Part shown: positions 11,701 to 20,559 of the stretch, in pieces | How positions within the stretch are numbered: position 1 is the stretch's first letter | Layout of the letters: each line of letters starts with the position of its first letter | From: Intoshia linei | Lineage: Eukaryota > Orthonectida > Rhopaluridae | NCBI GenBank assembly: GCA_001642005.1 | Contig: LWCA01000546.1 | Span: forward strand, 1-23,876 | Reading direction: 5' to 3' | DNA: 23,876 bases | Translations under genes and position numbers: made by a program | The notes under the pieces: generated by a model | What the model saw: only the letters and a program-made list of their open reading frames with translations | Told to the model about the DNA's origin: nothing | The model's database searches: none

Positions 11701-13475
11701 TAATATATTATCAACCAATATTTTTCAAATATTTCGAATTAAACAAAAAATGTGAAATAATTAATAGTTCGAAAATTTAAAAAAAGGTTATTCTGATAGA
11801 GCTTATTTCAATTGATATAAATCCAAAATTTCAACCCTAGAAATCTATGCATTACTTGTGAAAAATAATTTTTAATATATTATCAACCAATATTTTTAAG
11901 TTAGATTTTCAACGTGAATGTATTTTTTTGATAGAATAAAAATGTTCCTTCGGCAGAGCTAGGTGTTGTTTGTACGTAGTACATAACAGTCAACCTAGTT
12001 ACTGTATATAAGTAAGGATATGGATAAACATTCATCTAACTTTATTCCGATGGTTCCGCTAAATGACTGTTAGATACAATTATTTCAATATTGACGTTGT
12101 TAGAAAAATTAATTGCCAGCCTGGTATATCTTAATGGATCGATTATGTAACATATTGCATATTATAATCATTAAAGTAATATTATTAGTATTAAATTAAT
12201 AGTATAATTAAATAATATTATAATATACTTATTTTAGACAATAATTTCTATACTATTTGGTGTATTTGCTGACGTTGACTGGTTAATAAAATGTTCCGGT
12301 ATTGTAAATTGGTTAGCTATTGGAGTATCCGTGACATGCATATTTGTATTTCGAAAAAAATATCCTCACATGAAAAGGCCTATTAAAGTAATGATATTAT
12401 AATACTTATATACATTTATATATCTTTTTATTAGGTTCATATAGCCTGGCCAATAATTTATTTAATTTTAACTGTATTTCTTATCATTATTCCATTCATT
12501 GAATCACCGATGGAAACGGGTATTTAGTCATTAATTATCAAAATTTTTAATACAAAGTAAAATATATATTTATGATTTTGTTAAGGTATTGGAATATTGA
12601 TGATTTTGAGTGGAATTCCAGTATACCTGTTGTTTGTGACGAATAAAAAAAGAGACAAAATTGACCAGATAATTAGTAATATACTATAACATATAAAAAT
12701 TAATTACTTTGGAACTGATTGATTGTGTGTCAATCCATAAATATTTTTGGGATTACTTTTTGTATTATTATTAACCCATATACTCCTAGTGTGACCATAT
12801 GGTCACACAACATTACATTTAAAAAAACACGTATTAAATTGAAAAAAGTTAACTAAATATGAAAAATTAAATTAATTAGTATATTATATAACATTAGAGT
12901 ATATTAGTTATGAGTTTTCACCGATTAGCCTCCTGTGTCACTGACAGTGAGCTAAAATGATTTTTCAAAGCAAAAAAAAAATTCACTGAAAAAATTTTTT
13001 GTATTTTTTTTTGTTAAAGTTGTGATAACTGAATTTAATGAATACGATATGATGAATTCATGTATTGGCTACAATTTGATGAAGTAATTTGGTATATTGA
13101 CGATGCGGTTTTATATATACACGATTTTATTTGCCTTATTTCCCCAATGTGAACATATGGAATGTGAAATAACTCCATAACTACAATTGGTAATTACCTA
13201 AAATTATATATGGTGAGAAATAGGCAAGTATGTATTAATTTCCCAAATTTTTGGAAAAATCGAAGCCAAAAAATTGGAAAAATTTGTCTGGGAGTATATG
13301 GGTTAATTATTATTGTAAATACATAAATATAAATATAATAATCAAAATGCTAAATTTAGACCATATAACAAAATCAGTGCAAAAAGTGTTTTTATTATCA
13401 CTAGAAAAAAAGAGCGATGAAGAACAGATAGAACTTGAATCGCTCGAATCTAAACCTTTTTTAATAAAAACATAA
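5779..13475 (+). CDS. SLC7/LAT-family amino acid transporter, 16 exons
   Basis: An amino acid permease of the plasma membrane, in the APC superfamily's light-subunit (LAT/b0,+) group, which exchanges amino acids as partner of an SLC3 glycoprotein. Exons: 5779-5815, 5860-6033, 6736-6792, 6838-6996, 7036-7057, 7405-7433, 7501-7569, 9253-9352, 9395-9439, 9477-9600, 9644-9747, 10649-10745, 12238-12387, 12435-12519, 12586-12675 and 13360-13475. They sum to 1458 nt (485 residues, normal for the family) with matching phases throughout. Key signatures are [12 protein letters not shown] (residues 25-36, substrate-binding unwound helix 1), [16 protein letters not shown], the [17 protein letters not shown] block with [31 protein letters not shown] and [13 protein letters not shown]; about 12 membrane helices are expected. 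The last exon encodes the cytosolic tail, with [21 protein letters not shown] matching the family's tail. Substrate and heavy-chain partner cannot be told. The least certain exon is the fifth (see its own entry). Confidence 0.93.
6357..6429. mobile_element. 73-bp pogo/Tigger-like MITE
   Basis: Two perfect 20-bp inverted arms, TACAGTATAACCTCCGTTAT (6357-6376) and its reverse complement (6410-6429), enclose a 33-bp spacer. The outer TA is the likely target duplication, leaving an 18-bp terminal repeat beginning CAGTATAACC, as in pogo/Tigger ends. It lies in the second intron of the transporter gene. A partial match (acctccgttat, about 6279-6289) just upstream suggests the remains of a second copy. 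Confidence 0.8.
7036..7057 (+). other. Transporter micro-exon ending inside a hAT terminal repeat
   Basis: The preceding exon ends in phase 1 (6996, donor GTAAAA) and the next begins in phase 2 (7405), so skipping from one to the other breaks the frame and an exon must lie between. After the acceptor at 7034-7035, the 22-nt segment reads through to 7057 with a GT at 7058-7059 and restores the frame, adding ILCIIYTLG before VKLANRVQD. Its length fills nearly the number of residues expected in this membrane helix. The last four bases, TAGG, and the donor GTGTCAC belong to the terminal repeat of the hAT element starting at 7054. Without the insertion the exon would be 19 nt, ending in a GTATTA donor, in the same phase. 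Confidence 0.55.
7046..7344. mobile_element. Non-autonomous hAT element inside the transporter gene
   Basis: The element (7054-7336, 283 bp) begins TAGGGTGTCACA and ends TGTGACACCCTA, a perfect 12-bp terminal inverted repeat. It is flanked by an exact 8-bp duplication TTACACAC (7046-7053 and 7337-7344). Both marks place it in the hAT superfamily, and perfect ends suggest a fairly recent insertion. It has no coding capacity. It sits at the junction of the fifth exon and fifth intron of the transporter. The end at 23718 begins with the same TAGGGTGTC and may be a relative. Confidence 0.92.
7570..9252 (+). other. Long transporter intron 7
   Basis: This 1683-bp intron separates the FKG-ending exon from the GSTQYISRP exon. 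Apart from the inverted-repeat element at about 8090-8380, I recognise no gene or RNA. Segment 8820-9120 has slightly more GC (for example cggtacggtgggttaggg near 9080) and may be an old transposon fragment. Confidence 0.5.
8096..8369. mobile_element. Possible MITE with imperfect terminal inverted repeats
   Basis: Left gaggtgaagcaccg...ttttgtggttataattta and the reverse complement of the right side, ggagtgaagcac...aaaaatgtgataaaattta, form an imperfect inverted repeat of about 30 bp with a perfect 9-bp core GTGAAGCAC. No target duplication is visible, so the superfamily is not assigned. Confidence 0.45.
9895..10259 (+). repeat. Foldback-like repeat family, copy 2 (partial)
   Basis: The end (about 10200-10259) reads ctgcagatccaggtgc then acgaagtacataacagtcaa and gctag, a diverged form of the terminus at 11998. 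The body has a ttagggtctaaaacccaattttt block like the acgggttaaaaagcccaat block at 11250. It lies in the eleventh transporter intron and is shorter than copy 3. Confidence 0.55.
10890..11998 (+). repeat. Foldback-like repeat family, copy 3
   Basis: This is the fullest copy ending in the defined terminus (acataacagtcaacctag at 11998). From about 10900 to 11060 it reads as a short, diverged inverted arm; a centre near 11090 is followed by the plus-oriented arm with tttgtttgtgtgtgtg, ttttataaaatccacat, acgggttaaaaagccc, ccaaaaccacaaac and aacagccctag blocks. Next come two tandem subrepeats of about 171 bp (about 11581-11900). It is the reverse complement of copy 1 at 4873-5450. No open reading frame of note. 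Confidence 0.75.
11565..11900 (+). repeat. Two tandem subrepeats of about 171 bp
   Basis: The motifs tgtgaaataatta, ttctgatagagcttatt, ttcaaccc(t)agaaatcta and gaaaaataatttttaatata recur at about 171-bp spacing (for example gtgaaataa at 11581 and 11752). The subrepeats lie near the end of foldback-like copy 3, and a single related unit occurs at about 21370-21520. Confidence 0.75.
12771..13306. mobile_element. Non-autonomous piggyBac element
   Basis: The element (12775-13302, 528 bp) is flanked by TTAA on both sides (12771-12774 and 13303-13306). Its ends are the perfect 12-bp inverted repeat CCCATATACTCC / GGAGTATATGGG. TTAA target sites and ends starting CCC are diagnostic of piggyBac. Just inside the left end is a perfect 20-bp palindrome GTGTGACCATATGGTCACAC (12789-12808), and a weaker relative (gtgaacatatgg) lies near 13148. 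There is no transposase. It occupies most of the last intron of the transporter gene. Confidence 0.9.
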
Positions 13476-13492
13476 ATTTTTGTGATAAGTTA

Positions 13493-13498
13493 AATAAA
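13493..13498 (+). terminator. Poly(A) signal of the transporter gene
   Basis: AATAAA begins 18 bases after the TAA stop of the last transporter exon, which supports that exon as the 3' end of the gene. Confidence 0.6.
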
Positions 13499-14122
13499 AA
13501 TACAAAATTGATAATTATCAATATTGAAATTTTTTTTATAACCACTAAATTTTATATAACAGTAAATAAGTTATTCATTTTAGTTGTGATTTTGTATTTG
13601 AATAGTGATGAGTGTCCACTAATTGCGACCTTAAATAAGAAATGATCCTGTATACGCTATATGTGTATTTAATAATAATCTATGCAAATAACAATTGATG
13701 CACGCCTCACCTAAAAGTTAAATAAAATGTATGTGTACATTTTATCATTCGGAATTTATTGAATTTTAGAAATGTTGCTATAATATCATCTTACAATTAT
13801 TATATTTTTTGCATTTGTTGGGATTGAATATACTAAAAGAAATGTTTACTAAATACGAAAAATAACAGGTTCAACAAATTATATTTTTATGATTAAGTTT
13901 AAATAAATATTTCAATACGTATTGAGTTAATAATTTTTTATATATCTAATATTTTAATGTGTTTATGAAAATTTATGTATTTTCGATAGATTAGTCATCA
14001 ACCCTTTCAAGTAGTTTCCATTCAAAATGTAATGTTATGAAAAAATTTTTAGCAATTTATTTTACAATTTACTAGGCTTTAATGAAGACACTAAACCAGA
14101 ATGGCAGATTGGATTTCATGGT
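13499..14122. other. Intergenic, no recognised content
   Basis: AT-rich sequence after the transporter gene. No exon, RNA gene or repeat could be supported. Confidence 0.6.
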
Positions 14123-14184
14123 TAGTGATTGTGACCGGGAAAAATACTGGGACAAAATTACCGAGATTTCCTGAAAAAAATTGT
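14123..14184 (+). mobile_element. Truncated hAT element end
   Basis: The segment starts TAGTGATTGT, then gaccggga and further accgagatttcctg and aaaaaaattg, paralleling the left end of the complete hAT element at 3031 (TAGTGATTGT, accggga, ttccgggata). No matching right end was found downstream, so this is a fragment. Confidence 0.65.
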
Positions 14185-14527
14185 TGAACACAATAAAAAA
14201 ATAAATAATATCCAACATTTGGATAAAGTATGAAGATAGAGGTGATAAAGTGTGTAAGTGTTGAAAAAGATGACAGAAATAATATCAAAATAAAAAAAAG
14301 TCACAATACAAAATATGACCAAGATAAAAATATCAAACATTAATTATCAATTAAAATATTAATTAATCAAGCAATTACATGTATAGCTGAGCTCATGTGT
14401 AATGGCGGATTGTCAATGAGGGCTATATCAATTGAATAGGGACACGTTAATAATAACCATAATACGTTTTCAACTGCATACAGAGTTGTGCACTTATATA
14501 AACTATATTGTGTTTAAATGGTGTAGC
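14185..14527. other. Intergenic, no recognised content
   Basis: AT-rich sequence between two hAT-type elements. The open stretches on the minus strand here (14091-14340) are Phe/Leu/Ile-rich, as expected of chance frames in AT-rich DNA. Confidence 0.55.
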
Positions 14528-15047
14528 ATGATTAGTAGAGCCGTCTTAAGCCACTTCGTTGCCCTGGGCTAAGCAAATGGCCGGAGGCCCTTTAAAGTTT
14601 TGAGCGAAGAAAAAAAGTATTTCAAGCGAAGCGATAAAAAAATTTTAGGGCCCTTTTTTTGAAAATTAATAAGAGAAAATCAAACTTTCCTATTTTATTT
14701 TTTGAATATTTACTTAATAGAAAGGTTAACATTATAATTTAATATTATCATTTAAAACAGTTTTTATGTCAATATTATATGGTGAACACTGTAAAATATA
14801 TTTTAAATTGAATATTTACCAGAACTTTGATTCCTTAAACTATTTTCTTTTTAGCTATTTGAATTCCCACACTTCAAAACTTATAAACTGTTTTTTAAGA
14901 TATAAATTTAAAGCATTTTTTAATAAATTGTGGCCTCTTTTTAAGATATAAGTGTGAATTACTTTTATTAATTTGGGGCCTTTTTTAATAAGTGGCCCTG
15001 GGCTACAGCCCATATTGTCCATGCTTTAAAACGGCTCTGATGATTAG
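14528..15047. mobile_element. Non-autonomous hAT element, 504 bp
   Basis: The element (14536-15039) starts TAGAGCCGTCTTAA and ends TTAAAACGGCTCTG; the arms match at 12 of 14 positions. An exact 8-bp target duplication ATGATTAG flanks it (14528-14535 and 15040-15047). GC-rich subterminal blocks (gccctgggct near both ends) form a second inverted match. These are hAT hallmarks. There is no transposase, and the 61-codon open stretch at 14766-14951 lacks any recognised feature. It lies just beyond the inner side of the hAT-type fragment at 15061-15154 and may have inserted into it. Confidence 0.92.
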
Positions 15048-15060
15048 TGTTGTCGAAATA

Positions 15061-15154
15061 TTAACAAAACAAAATTAAGATGGAATAATTCACTTTAAAG
15101 TAAAAAGTAATGTGATATAGGTTTCACATGTAACAAGTTTGGAACCACTCCTTT
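15061..15154 (-). mobile_element. hAT-type element end, copy B
   Basis: On the minus strand this begins aaaggagtggttccaaactt and matches the copy at 5008-5110 across roughly 95 bases, including tatatcacatta and ttttgtttt blocks. Only one end is seen; the inner part is interrupted by, or borders, the younger hAT element ending at 15039. Confidence 0.6.
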
Positions 15155-15159
15155 AAACT

Positions 15160-15849
15160 GATTGATAATAATAAATACAACTACTCAAAAATAAAAATAA
15201 ATAATTTTTAAAATTTGACAAAAAAGTTCCATTATCTTAAGTTCATTTTACTGGCTTAAATTGAACAAGACAAGACCCAATATTATAACTATTTTCAACT
15301 AAAAAGTAGCAATTGAAATGTATTAATTACTAAGCACGACGTGGAGAGTCGCCACTGTTAATTACACCCAAATTTTGAAGATTTTGAAAATTTAATAATA
15401 GTAAAATAATCCCTTAAAAACCCTACCAAATTTTGGGATCAAAATTATCATCAAAATCTTTAAACATTGTATAAAAAAACTCCCCTTAAAAATATCTGTG
15501 CTCATTGGACACATGAAATACATATTTTCATTGTAGTGGTTCAATGATAGATAAAGGAATTAAAGCTGAAGTTCAATCGAAGCATGTAGGTTTAAGTCCC
15601 AAATCTAACAAATAATGTTTAATAAGTATGAATTACAACTGCTATAACAGGTTTGATATAAAAGTGAAGTTACAGTTCAGGTTGAAGTGAAATGCAACTT
15701 CACTGTTACAACACCCATGTTTAGGTATAGATTATAAAAATAAAGATGAGAAATAAATGAAAAATACAATTATAATTGAAATCACTATTCTATTTCCTTA
15801 AGTTGCATAAATCGTTAAGGTAACAAACTGGTAAAATGAGAATAATTTT
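15160..15849 (+). promoter_or_regulatory. Upstream region of the glycyl-tRNA synthetase gene
   Basis: This region should contain the promoter and 5' UTR of the gene starting at 15850. The only structure seen is an inverted motif, agtgaagtt (about 15663) against aacttcact (about 15695), with further gaagt repeats between, which could form an imperfect hairpin. No core promoter motif is clear. The assignment is by position. Confidence 0.3.
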
Positions 15850-18800
15850 ATGCTAAATTTGATTCAACATAGATTATTTAAACGTGGAATTTACATTGTT
15901 AAATATTTATCAAAACTTTCAAAAAAATATTCAAAAACATTAAAAATGACAACAAGTCCAACTTTGGTAGACCAAATAAAAAACCAAGGAAACATAATTA
16001 GAAAATTAAAAGAAAGTAAAAGTGCCAAAGAAGAAATTGAATCGGCTGTAAAAGAATTGAAAGCATTGAAGTTAAAATTTGATGAAACAAAACCTCTGTC
16101 AAGTGTATACAAATTTGAAAAAGAAAAAGTTGATTATTTACTTAAGCAAAGATTTTTCATGGACCAATCATTTTCTATTTATGGTGGAGTTTCTGGCTTC
16201 ATTGATTTTGGTCCAATGGGATGTGCCGTAAAGAATAATATAATTAATTTATGGAGAAATTTCTTTATCAATTCTGCTAACAGTGTCTATGAAATAGATT
16301 GTCCCGTCATTACATATGATAAAGTGTTTGAGGCTAGTGGTCATGTTGCTAAATTTATCGATTACAAAGTCAAGGATGTCAAAACTGGTGATTGTTTTAG
16401 ATTGGATCATTTGATTTCAGCAAATTTAAAAATGATATTAAAGAAAAAACATTCTGATGTGGAAAATGAAAAAATTAATAAAATTTTGGCTCAAATTGAC
16501 GGATATGATGTTAATCAAATGCAACAATTGATTAATGAATATAAAATAAAATCCCCCGTTACTGGTAATGATTTGAGTGAACCTACAAAGTTTAATCTCA
16601 TGTTTTCTACTAAAATTGGCGCTGCTGGTCATCTTCAAGGGTAATACGGTTTTCTGTCGATTTTTAAAATTATATTCTTTAGATATTTAAGGCCCGAAAC
16701 AGCACAAGGAATGTTTCTCAATTTTGCCAATTTATTAAAATTTAACGACAACAAGTTACCTTTTGCTGCTGCGCAAATCGGAAAAGCTTATAGAAATGAA
16801 ATTTCACCTAGATCTGGTTTGATCAGATGTCGTGAATTTTTGTTGGCAGAAATTGAATATTTCTATGATTCTAGTGATGGTGGTAAACATTCTGAATTTA
16901 CGGACTCGATCCAAAAAACCATTATTACTCTTTATAGCAGTGATAAGCAATTGGAAAATAGTCCTGCGTTTAAAATTTCGATTGGTGAAGCACTCGATCA
17001 GGTATGTTTTAGATTTGTCATTGTAAGTTGTATATTTAGAAAATTATTCAAAAAGAAAATGTAGCTTATTATATTGCAAAAATTTTTCACTTTTTAAAAA
17101 AAATTGGCATAAATACTGAATTGATACGTTTTAGACAACATTTACCCAATGAAATGGCTCACTATGCATGTGATTGTTGGGACGCAGAAATACTGATGAG
17201 TAGCGGTTGGGTAGAATGCGTAGGCTGCTCTGATCGATCTTGTTATGATCTTGATCAACATTCAAAACACTCTGGAATAAGTTTAATTGCAAACAAAGTG
17301 CTCGAAAAACCTTTAGAAAAAATGCAAGAAATTGTTAAAATTTCTAAACGAAATATTTCACGAAAGTATACCTCTCAAACGAGTAATATAGTTTCAAAGA
17401 TTAATGCCATGTCTTTTGATGACAAAAAACAAATGTGTAATGAAATTGAAAAAATTAAATTTTTTAATTTAAAAATAAACAAAGACGTTTACCAAATAAA
17501 TTCAGATATGGTGTCGATAAAAACAGAAAAATTTACCATTCATATTGAAGACATTCATCCGCATGTTATTGAACCATCTTTTGGAATTGGCAGAATTATG
17601 CAAGCCCTTTTTGAACACAGTATTAGAACTCGTAAAGACGATGAAAATAGAACGTTTTTATCTTTACCTGTTATTTCTGCTCCATATAAGTGTTCTGTGA
17701 TTCCTCTTTCTAAGCATGATGATTTAATTCCGGTGGCAAACCTAATTTCAACAAATTTAAGAAAAATACACATTGCTCATAGAATTGAAACTAGCAGCAG
17801 CTCTATTGGTAAAATGTATGCTAGGACTGATCAGCTTGGAATTCCCTATGCTGTTACAATTGATTTTGATAGTGTACGGGTTTCTCCGTCTACTGTCACC
17901 ATCAGGGAACGAGATTCTATGGAGCAAATTAGAATACCGGTATTTTTTTGTTTACTTACAAATTATCGGAATATATCGATATAAAAATTACGAGGGCCAA
18001 ATAAAAACATCAAATTTTTAATATTTATTAACATTATTATGTTTACTTTTAATTTTTTAAATCAAAATTATTATTCGAATGAAATCATAATTTTATAATT
18101 GTTGAAATATGATTTTATTATTGTTGAAATATCATAAATCATAAGGTATGAATTACATATTATATGTTATTAATTATCACTAGGGCAATTTTTTATTGAC
18201 CTATAGAATAACGAAAAAACTGACCTAAAAATTAAATTTACTGACTTTATCTGACCTTAAAATGTTTGTGTGTTTCTATAATTAACCCAAATGAATCTAC
18301 GGTACCCCAAACCTTCCTTTTGTATGCTTTAAATTAAATCAATACAATATTTAATACACCTTAATTTTAATATTCGCATAGGCCCCGATCATGATGGTGT
18401 CGGTCACTTTACATAATAAATTAATATGAATAAAACTTAAAATAAGGAATATTTATGCGTGTAATAATAAATATGAATAACAAGGAACTGCAAATAAAAC
18501 AAACGATGTAAATCTCATTGAGTAATGTTGAAAATTATTAATATTTATTGTAGTACATAATATAATGTATAACATAATATACTTCTTAACATTATCTGGT
18601 AAAAATTGCCTCTGTTTAGTTAGCAATTTTTTTTAACAAACTGAAACTCCGTTCAACACTATTTATGGTACATGGTTTTTCTTAATAAATTGTATAGATA
18701 AGGTGGTATTTGTTCAATTATATTGTTCATTATATTATAAATATCATTTTTTTAAGTTGAATATCCTTTAAAAAAAATATTGACTTTATGGCATTTATTG

Positions 18801-19184
18801 ACTTTATAAATTTGTAATTAGCTAATTAATAAACATGATATTGATATCACGATGCTTGTAATTTTGTGCTGATTATCATATAAAAAATGGTATTTTGCCA
18901 TAAAAAACTGCCCTAATTATCACTGATAATTTATCAGTAATATATAATTATCAATGTATTCTACGTTTAATTTACTTTTTAAATATTATTGGTGAGGTAA
19001 AATTAAATTGCAGTTCATAGTTGCGTACTCACTGGTTTGTATAATAATACTTAAATATATTATTATATTTTAGGTAACCGACGTGTGCTATACGCTTAAT
19101 TTAATTATTGACCAACCTGATAGTGGTTGGAATACTACTAGAGAAAAATATGGATTATTTAAAAATCAAATTAATAAAATTTAA
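15850..19184 (+). CDS. GARS1: Glycyl-tRNA synthetase, dual-start (mitochondrial/cytosolic)
   Basis: Class II synthetase that attaches glycine to tRNA-Gly using ATP. Exons 15850-16640, 16683-17001, 17040-17939 and 19074-19184 sum to 2121 nt (706 residues, close to the animal enzyme) with phases matching and a TAA stop. Residues 1-32 contain many Lys/Arg and no Asp/Glu, as in a mitochondrial presequence. A second ATG at 15946 (Met33) precedes a WHEP domain (about residues 38-82). The catalytic core has [10 protein letters not shown], the [10 protein letters not shown] motif (264-273), motif 2 RNEISPR (301-307) and motif 3 EPSFGIGRI (548-556); the [18 protein letters not shown] block and the C-terminal anticodon-binding domain ([35 protein letters not shown]) follow. 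The last exon encodes the tail, with EKYGLF in place of the usual ARYPLF. The first two introns are 42 and 38 bp; the third is 1134 bp and carries a hAT element. Identification is secure; the gene looks intact. Confidence 0.97.
18173..18923. mobile_element. hAT element in the last GlyRS intron
   Basis: The element (18181-18915, 735 bp) begins TAGGGCAATTTTTTA and ends TAAAAAACTGCCCTA, a nearly perfect terminal inverted repeat, with an exact 8-bp target duplication ATTATCAC (18173-18180 and 18916-18923). Inside, on the minus strand, are remains of a hAT transposase C-terminus, so this is an internally deleted, formerly autonomous element. Confidence 0.92.
18450..18675 (-). pseudogene. hAT transposase C-terminal (dimerisation) remnant
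   Basis: Read on the minus strand, the block gives [17 protein letters not shown], the signature of the hAT C-terminal dimerisation domain. After a +1-type frameshift it continues [19 protein letters not shown], also typical of the same domain, and then loses similarity. An upstream stop precedes the first block, and the catalytic part is missing. The fragment lies wholly inside the hAT element at 18181-18915, which supports the element's assignment. It is surely non-functional. Confidence 0.8.
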
Positions 19185-19528
19185 TTTATACCTAAATTTA
19201 CTTGTATTGACGTCCATTCTCTGGAGCGATACATCTTAGAGCGACATAATCATCGATTCTACTAATTTATATTATATTTTTTTCACTAAATTTTAGTGGG
19301 TTTCTTTATTCATATATATTTATTATTTTTATTATCTTATTTTCATAATTTTGGAGCAAAATTTTGCAGGGCTTTTAAGGGAGTATTTTTTCTACCATTT
19401 TTAAAGAGTTTGAAGATCATTTTAATACCAACATCTTGTAGGTTTTTTAGGAGAATATTTTGTATTTATTATATATTAATTATATATATATTATTCTATT
19501 ACATGATATTCCAGTTGATATACTAACA
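19185..19528. other. Region downstream of GlyRS, no recognised content
   Basis: This holds the 3' UTR of the GlyRS gene. No AATAAA is seen close after the stop; one overlaps the last codons (about 19174). The 76-codon open stretch at 19296-19526 is Phe/Ile/Leu-rich and looks like chance. Confidence 0.5.
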
Positions 19529-19774
19529 TATAGGTACAACCGTTAAATATTTCAAATTTCTTGTTTTAATAAAATAGTTTCGAATTAAAAAAATTAACAC
19601 TAGTGATTTTTTGACCATGAAGGCGTGACTTAATCAGATTGAAAAGTTTTATATAGGTACAACCGTTAAATATTTCAAATTTTTTGTTTTAATAAAATAG
19701 TTTCGAATTAAAAAAATTAACACTAGTGATTTTTTGACCATGAAGGCGTGACTTAATCAGATTGAAAAGTTTTT
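19529..19774 (+). repeat. Tandem duplication, period 123 bp
   Basis: Two adjacent 123-bp units (19529-19651 and 19652-19774) differ at about one base (ttcttg against tttttg). The unit contains aggtacaaccgttaaatatt and ttgaccatgaaggcgtgac. It is part of the minus arm of the foldback-like copy; the near identity points to a recent duplication. Confidence 0.95.
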
Positions 19775-20489
19775 GTGTGTGCTAACTGGATATAACCGTA
19801 TCCGTATTTTTTTTATAATTCTAGGGCTGTTTTCATTTAAAAAAAAAGAGAAAATCTGGGTTTTTTGAAAATTACCTTTTTGAGGTTAGCATTAGTCATA
19901 ATGCTTATGAATTTAAAAACCATTCTAGAATTAATGTTGTATACAATTGTAGGACTTTCTTTATTTTGACAAATAAAGGTAATTTGTGGTTTTGGCCGTG
20001 AAGATATAATATTTTGAAATTGAAAATTATTATAATATTGATGATTTTAAAACTTTATCAGCTTGTGTATTTTTTATAATTCTAAATCGGCTTTGAATTT
20101 AATAATTAAGGAAAATTGGGTTTTTAACCTTGAAGGACTCAATTTCTGAAATTGAAATATGCGCTAAAACATCACTCTCGAAAAACAGCTATAGAAATAT
20201 GGAATTCACAAAACTCGATTCCCTTACTTTCTTAAATAAACTGAAACAAATAAATAGACATACATTTTTAACCATTTTACATTGTATTGCCTTTACTTAT
20301 ATAATATGCTACGCTATTTTTGTTTGTGTGTGTATTCCACTTTATTTTATAATCGGAAAGTCAGTTTTATTTGTTTAGTTCTTTGAAAAAACGACTTTAT
20401 GATTTGAAAATATGACGCTAGTTCTGAAAAAATAATTATGTACTGAAAATGTCTATAATATGTAATACATGTATATAATTTTCATTGAC

Positions 20490-20550
20490 CCCCAAAAAAG
20501 TGCTGTGGAGCCCAAAGGGGTCCGCATGGACCCCGTTGAGAATGGCTGCA
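20490..20550 (-). mobile_element. hAT-type element end fragment
   Basis: On the minus strand this reads tgcagccattctcaacgggg then tccatgcggacccctttggg, a GC-rich end of the kind found in animal hAT families (ends resembling CAG...TTCTCAA). No partner end or target duplication was found. It interrupts the centre of the foldback-like copy. Confidence 0.5.
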
Positions 20551-20559
20551 TTAGATTAA

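Larger units (their letters stand above)
10746..12237 (+). other. Long transporter intron 12
   Basis: This 1492-bp intron lies between the SVSLT and TIISILFGV coding exons. Most of it is copy 3 of the foldback-like repeat (10890-11998). The remaining ends show no further recognised feature. Confidence 0.6.

Noticed and set aside
12676-12688. Transporter stop codon at the end of the ISNIL reading frame
   Set aside because: Reading through gives a stop at 12686-12688, but the donor GTAATA at 12676 in phase 1 joins to 13360 and adds a tail ([12 protein letters not shown]) that fits the family, followed by a poly(A) signal. The shorter form could still exist as a retained-intron product.
14091-14340. 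Minus-strand hydrophobic open frames
   Set aside because: Two overlapping frames rich in Phe, Ile and Leu without a signal or family motif; they overlap a hAT end fragment and look like translation of plain A-rich sequence.
14766-14951. 61-codon open reading frame inside the hAT element at 14536-15039
   Set aside because: No similarity to transposase and biased towards Phe, Leu, Tyr and Lys; probably chance.
16438-17773. Minus-strand and alternative-frame open stretches across the GlyRS gene
   Set aside because: They are shadows of the conserved GlyRS exons in other frames.
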